Source: Burkholderiales bacterium
GTDB taxonomy: Bacteria > Pseudomonadota > Gammaproteobacteria > Burkholderiales > Usitatibacteraceae
Direction: 5' to 3'
Assembly: GCA_025936275.1 (NCBI GenBank)
Contig: JAICTR010000105.1
Coordinates: 1-8,139, forward strand
Length of the DNA: 8,139 nt
Shown piece after piece: positions 6,039-8,139 of the stretch. Within the stretch, counting starts at the first letter, position 1, and every line of letters begins with the position of its first letter. Below the pieces are notes generated by a model. The model saw nothing but the letters and a program-made list of their open reading frames with translations, had not been told where the DNA came from and did no database searches. The position numbers were made by a program, and so were the translations under genes.

Positions 6039-7420
6039 CGCGCGTCCTTGCGCGCTGCGCCGGGCGCTTCCTGGGCGAGGCGATCGAGCAGCGCTTCGGC
6101 CGCCTCGAGCGTGCGGTCGCGGAAGAGGCGCAGGTCGTGCAGGCTGAGCGGCACCTCGACATCCGGGATCACGCCTTCGCCCTCGATGCGGCGGCCGTTG
6201 GTGAGCACGAAGCCCACCTCGCTGTACGCGAGCTCCGCGCCGCCGGGGACCGCGGCATAACCGAGGAAGCCCAGCAGGCAGCCGCAGCTCGGCTGTCCCA
6301 CGACCTTCGCGCGCCCCGTCGCCTGCATCGTGCCGGCGAAGAGCTCGCTGCCGCTCGCGCTCCCGCTGTCGACCAGGATCGCCACCGGACCGCGGTACGC
6401 GTTCGGATCGCCGCGCAGCTTGCGATGCAGCCGGATGATGTCCACCGTGCCGGCGAGCATCGAGATGGGCTTGCCGTTTCGCGTCGTCGCGCGGCCGAGC
6501 TCGGTCGGCTCGCGGAAGAAGCGCTCGAGCATCAGGTTCACGGCGTGCACCGAGCCGCCCGGATTGCCGCGCAGGTCGATGACGATTCCGGGCGCGCTGC
6601 GCAAGGCATCGAGGCCGTCCAGCGCGCGCAGCGTGAGCCCGATCGTCCATTGCGAGAAGCGCACGTAGCCGAATCCCGAGGGCAGCAAGCGATGCGCCTC
6701 GACGTGCGGGCGATCGATGCGGCGCCGCTCGAGCGTCGCCTCGAGGCGCGTGCCGTCGGCGCGTTCGAAGGTGAAGGACACTTTCGACCCCGGGGCGCGG
6801 TGCACGAGGCGGCGCATCGCGGCGAGGTGGCGCGCGCGATCGGTGGAGGCCTGGCGCGTGTGCGCGAGGAGCTCGCCGTACGCCCGCGCGGCGGGCTTGC
6901 CGTCGATCGCGAGCACGGTCATTCCCGGGCGCACGCCCGCCCACCACGCGTCCGCGCGCGGGTCCACGGTCGCGACGGCGAGCTTGCCCTCGACGGGCAG
7001 GATCGAGATGCCGATGGTGATCGCCTGGTCGTGGCGCCGGAGCTGCGCGTCGAGCGGCGATTCCACGCGCGTGTGCGAATCGTGCAGCTCGCCGGTCATG
7101 CGGTCGAGGACGTCCCAGAACGCCTCGTCGTCGGGGGCCGCGAGCGCGAGCGGGCGATAGCGCTCCCCCACCGCCTTCCAGTCGACGCCGTTGTACGAAG
7201 GATCGTGGTAACGGCGCTCGATCGTGTTCCAGACGAAGTCGAACGCGCGCAGGCGCCCTTCGCGCCCGAGCGCCACATCGGTTTCCGGCACGTAGGCATC
7301 GGGAATCGTCGGCGCGGCGGAATGCGCGCGGCCGACGATGTCGTAGGGATCGAGGATCGAGCAGCCGGCGCAGGCCGCGGCCAGCATCAAGGCGGCGACG
7401 ATGTGCGGCGCGCGCGCCAT
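6035..7420 (-). CDS. S41-family (tricorn-like) peptidase, probable lipoprotein with PDZ domain
   Basis: The product has 461 residues. The N-terminus (MARAPHIVAALMLAAACAGCS) is a lipoprotein-like signal with likely lipidated Cys20 (less likely Cys17); Ser21 at +2 would favour the outer membrane. Residues about 55-120 resemble the tricorn C1 region (FDFVWNTIERRYHDPSYNGVDW), ending in GELHDSHTRVE. A PDZ-like domain covers about 134-195 (WWAGVRPGMTVLAIDGKPA). The core peptidase (about 245-425) has IVIDLRGNPGGS (279-290) and the nucleophile motif SGSASGSE with Ser356. The lysine general base of Ctp/Tsp enzymes is absent: Cys381 (PSCGCLL) stands there and Ala367 replaces the usual Asp. Ser115-His116 match the Ser-His pair of tricorn, and Glu413 or Glu415 could complete that tetrad, so activity is plausible. 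It starts one base after the SPOR-like gene stop and its TGA overlaps the MFS start. The substrate is unknown. Confidence 0.92.
   Translation of the reverse strand: MARAPHIVAALMLAAACAGCSILDPYDIVGRAHSAAPTIPDAYVPETDVALGREGRLRAFDFVWNTIERRYHDPSYNGVDWKAVGERYRPLALAAPDDEAFWDVLDRMTGELHDSHTRVESPLDAQLRRHDQAITIGISILPVEGKLAVATVDPRADAWWAGVRPGMTVLAIDGKPAARAYGELLAHTRQASTDRARHLAAMRRLVHRAPGSKVSFTFERADGTRLEATLERRRIDRPHVEAHRLLPSGFGYVRFSQWTIGLTLRALDGLDALRSAPGIVIDLRGNPGGSVHAVNLMLERFFREPTELGRATTRNGKPISMLAGTVDIIRLHRKLRGDPNAYRGPVAILVDSGSASGSELFAGTMQATGRAKVVGQPSCGCLLGFLGYAAVPGGAELAYSEVGFVLTNGRRIEGEGVIPDVEVPLSLHDLRLFRDRTLEAAEALLDRLAQEAPGAARKDAR
6045..6049 (-). promoter_or_regulatory. Ribosome binding site of the MFS transporter gene
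   Basis: AAGGA on the minus strand lies six bases before the ATG at 6038, inside the last codons of the S41 peptidase gene. With the ATGA stop/start overlap it indicates coupled translation of the two genes. Confidence 0.72.
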
Positions 7421-7421
7421 G

Positions 7422-8096
7422 CTACTGGCCCGCCTTCGCGTTCGCCGGCGGGCAGGCCACCGCGTGCAGGCTCGATCCGGGGAAGTCGCGCTGCAGGATC
7501 GCGAGCCGCGCGACGGTCTCGGTATCGGGCTCGCGCACCAGCATCGTCACGCCGCGCACTTCCTTCGTGAACGGACCCACCTCGGCGCCGCGCACCCCGC
7601 GCGCCGCGAGCGAGGCGAGGAAGCGGCGCGCCGCCTCCTCGCTCGAGAAGACGCCGAGCGAGATCGCGTTGTCGGGGCGGATCGAGACGTCTCCCACGCC
7701 GAGGCGCTTCAACTGCGTGACCGTGCCTTCGGCGCCGCGGCGGTCGGCCGCGGGCGGCACGAACACCCAGTAGCGCGAGACGTCCTCGACCGGATGCTCG
7801 AGCAATCGATTGCCGAGGTGCATCGCCGCGAACGCGTCGTGCGCGCGCGCGGCATCGGCGGCGGCCACGCCCGAGAACTCGACGCACGCCGCGCCCGCGA
7901 GCGCCTGCGTGGCGCGCTGCCGGTCCGCGACCGCCTTGGCGGCGATCGTGGGCGGCGTCACGGAAACGATGCGCACCGCGCCAGGATTGATCTCGCGCGC
8001 GGAGAGGTCGGGACGCTGCGCGTGCTCCTCGAGCCACAGGTGGGCACCGAAGGCGAGGACCGCGAGCAGCAGCAGGAAGAAGAGGAATCGCGACAC
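7422..8096 (-). CDS. SPOR-like domain membrane-anchored protein next to coaX
   Basis: The product has 224 residues. It has an N-terminal membrane anchor (RFLFFLLLLAVLAFGAHLWL, residues 3-22) with no cleavage signal, so the rest should face the periplasm. Residues about 107-180 (SRYWVFVPPAADRRGAE, LKRLGVGDVSI, AISLGVFSSEEAARRFLASL) show the pattern of a SPOR domain, a fold that often binds denuded peptidoglycan glycan strands at the septum. Another short conserved block, CVEFSGV, precedes it. Cys71 and Cys215 may pair. The start is GTG at 8096, three bases after the coaX stop and without a clear Shine-Dalgarno sequence, suggesting coupling to coaX translation. In betaproteobacteria a similar small protein commonly follows birA-coaX. 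A role in cell-wall biology is inferred from the domain only. Confidence 0.85.
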   Translation of the reverse strand: MSRFLFFLLLLAVLAFGAHLWLEEHAQRPDLSAREINPGAVRIVSVTPPTIAAKAVADRQRATQALAGAACVEFSGVAAADAARAHDAFAAMHLGNRLLEHPVEDVSRYWVFVPPAADRRGAEGTVTQLKRLGVGDVSIRPDNAISLGVFSSEEAARRFLASLAARGVRGAEVGPFTKEVRGVTMLVREPDTETVARLAILQRDFPGSSLHAVACPPANAKAGQ

Positions 8097-8099
8097 GGT

Positions 8100-8139
8100 T
8101 CAGGCGAGGCGGGCGATGCGCGCGAGCCCGTCGAGAACC
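8100..8139 (-). CDS. coaX: Type III pantothenate kinase, C-terminal fragment
   Basis: Only the last 12 codons and the TGA (8100-8102) are present; the translation VLDGLARIARLA matches the usual LVLxGLxxIA ending of CoaX proteins. CoaX phosphorylates pantothenate, the first step of coenzyme A synthesis in the cytoplasm, and the type III enzyme is the common form in betaproteobacteria. The call rests on this short tail plus the downstream SPOR-like gene, which is its usual neighbour; the catalytic part lies outside the window. Confidence 0.6.
   Translation of the reverse strand, partial: VLDGLARIARLA

Noticed and set aside
4720..6162. Upstream extension of the J/trypsin-like protein, which would make an 827-residue protein
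   Set aside because: The extra sequence is an out-of-frame reading of the transporter gene, full of Arg; J-domain homology begins right after the ATG codons at 4719 and 4716.
4518..6260. 580-codon plus-strand open frame opposite the MFS transporter gene
   Set aside because: Charged, repetitive composition typical of antisense frames in high-GC DNA; the minus strand encodes a clear UMF1 transporter.
6039..6947. Upstream extension of the transporter to 728 residues
   Set aside because: The added part is a shifted frame of the S41 gene. The UMF1 start at 6038 has a good ribosome site and the hallmark motif follows soon after.
6137..7570. 477-codon plus-strand open frame opposite the S41 peptidase
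   Set aside because: Low-complexity Arg/Ala/Glu/His sequence; the minus strand has PDZ and S41 motifs in order.
1..8139. tRNA, rRNA, CRISPR, insertion sequence, prophage or attachment-site signals
   Set aside because: No repeated spacer pattern, transposase motif, cloverleaf-like sequence or terminal inverted repeat was found on reading both strands. Composition is even across the window, giving no sign of recent transfer.

Overview
The window is about 8.1 kb of very GC-rich, densely packed bacterial chromosome. It most resembles a betaproteobacterium. Supporting signs are a coaX-type tail directly followed by a small membrane SPOR-like protein, a TctE-type histidine kinase, an FTR1 permease paired with an outer-membrane beta-barrel, and extreme GC at third codon positions that opens long false frames on the opposite strand. 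No RNA gene, insertion sequence, phage gene or CRISPR array is visible, and no stretch over 90 bp lacks a gene.

Left end, plus strand (2-1010): the C-terminus of an FTR1-family iron permease, followed after 10 bp by a 248-residue secreted outer-membrane beta-barrel protein of unnamed family. They look like the end of one transcription unit that runs into the next block tail to tail, with 3 bp between the stop codons.

Middle block, minus strand, read from 3593 down to 1014: an OmpR-family response regulator, a TctE-like sensor kinase (the genes overlap) and a DedA-family membrane protein. This looks like a sensor operon with an envelope-maintenance membrane protein as its last gene. The 85-bp gap upstream (3594-3678) is the only plausible internal promoter region. 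It holds a possible extended -10 box and repeated CGGCA half-sites.

Right block, minus strand, read from 8139 down to 3679: the tail of coaX (type III pantothenate kinase), a SPOR-like membrane-anchored protein, a tricorn-like S41 peptidase lipoprotein, a UMF1-type MFS transporter, and a single-pass membrane protein joining a degenerate J-domain to a periplasmic trypsin-like protease. Gaps are 3 bp, 1 bp, a 4-bp ATGA overlap, and 41 bp, so at least the first four are probably cotranscribed and translationally coupled. Apart from coaX the theme is the cell envelope: two extracytoplasmic proteases of unusual design flank a transporter.

Most novel candidates: the J-like/trypsin-like fusion, which lacks the HPD motif and has cysteines next to its catalytic His and Asp; the S41 enzyme, which lacks the Ctp-type lysine but keeps a tricorn-like Ser-His pair and has an SCGC motif; and the gene set they form with the transporter. 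All functional links are inferences from sequence and gene order.
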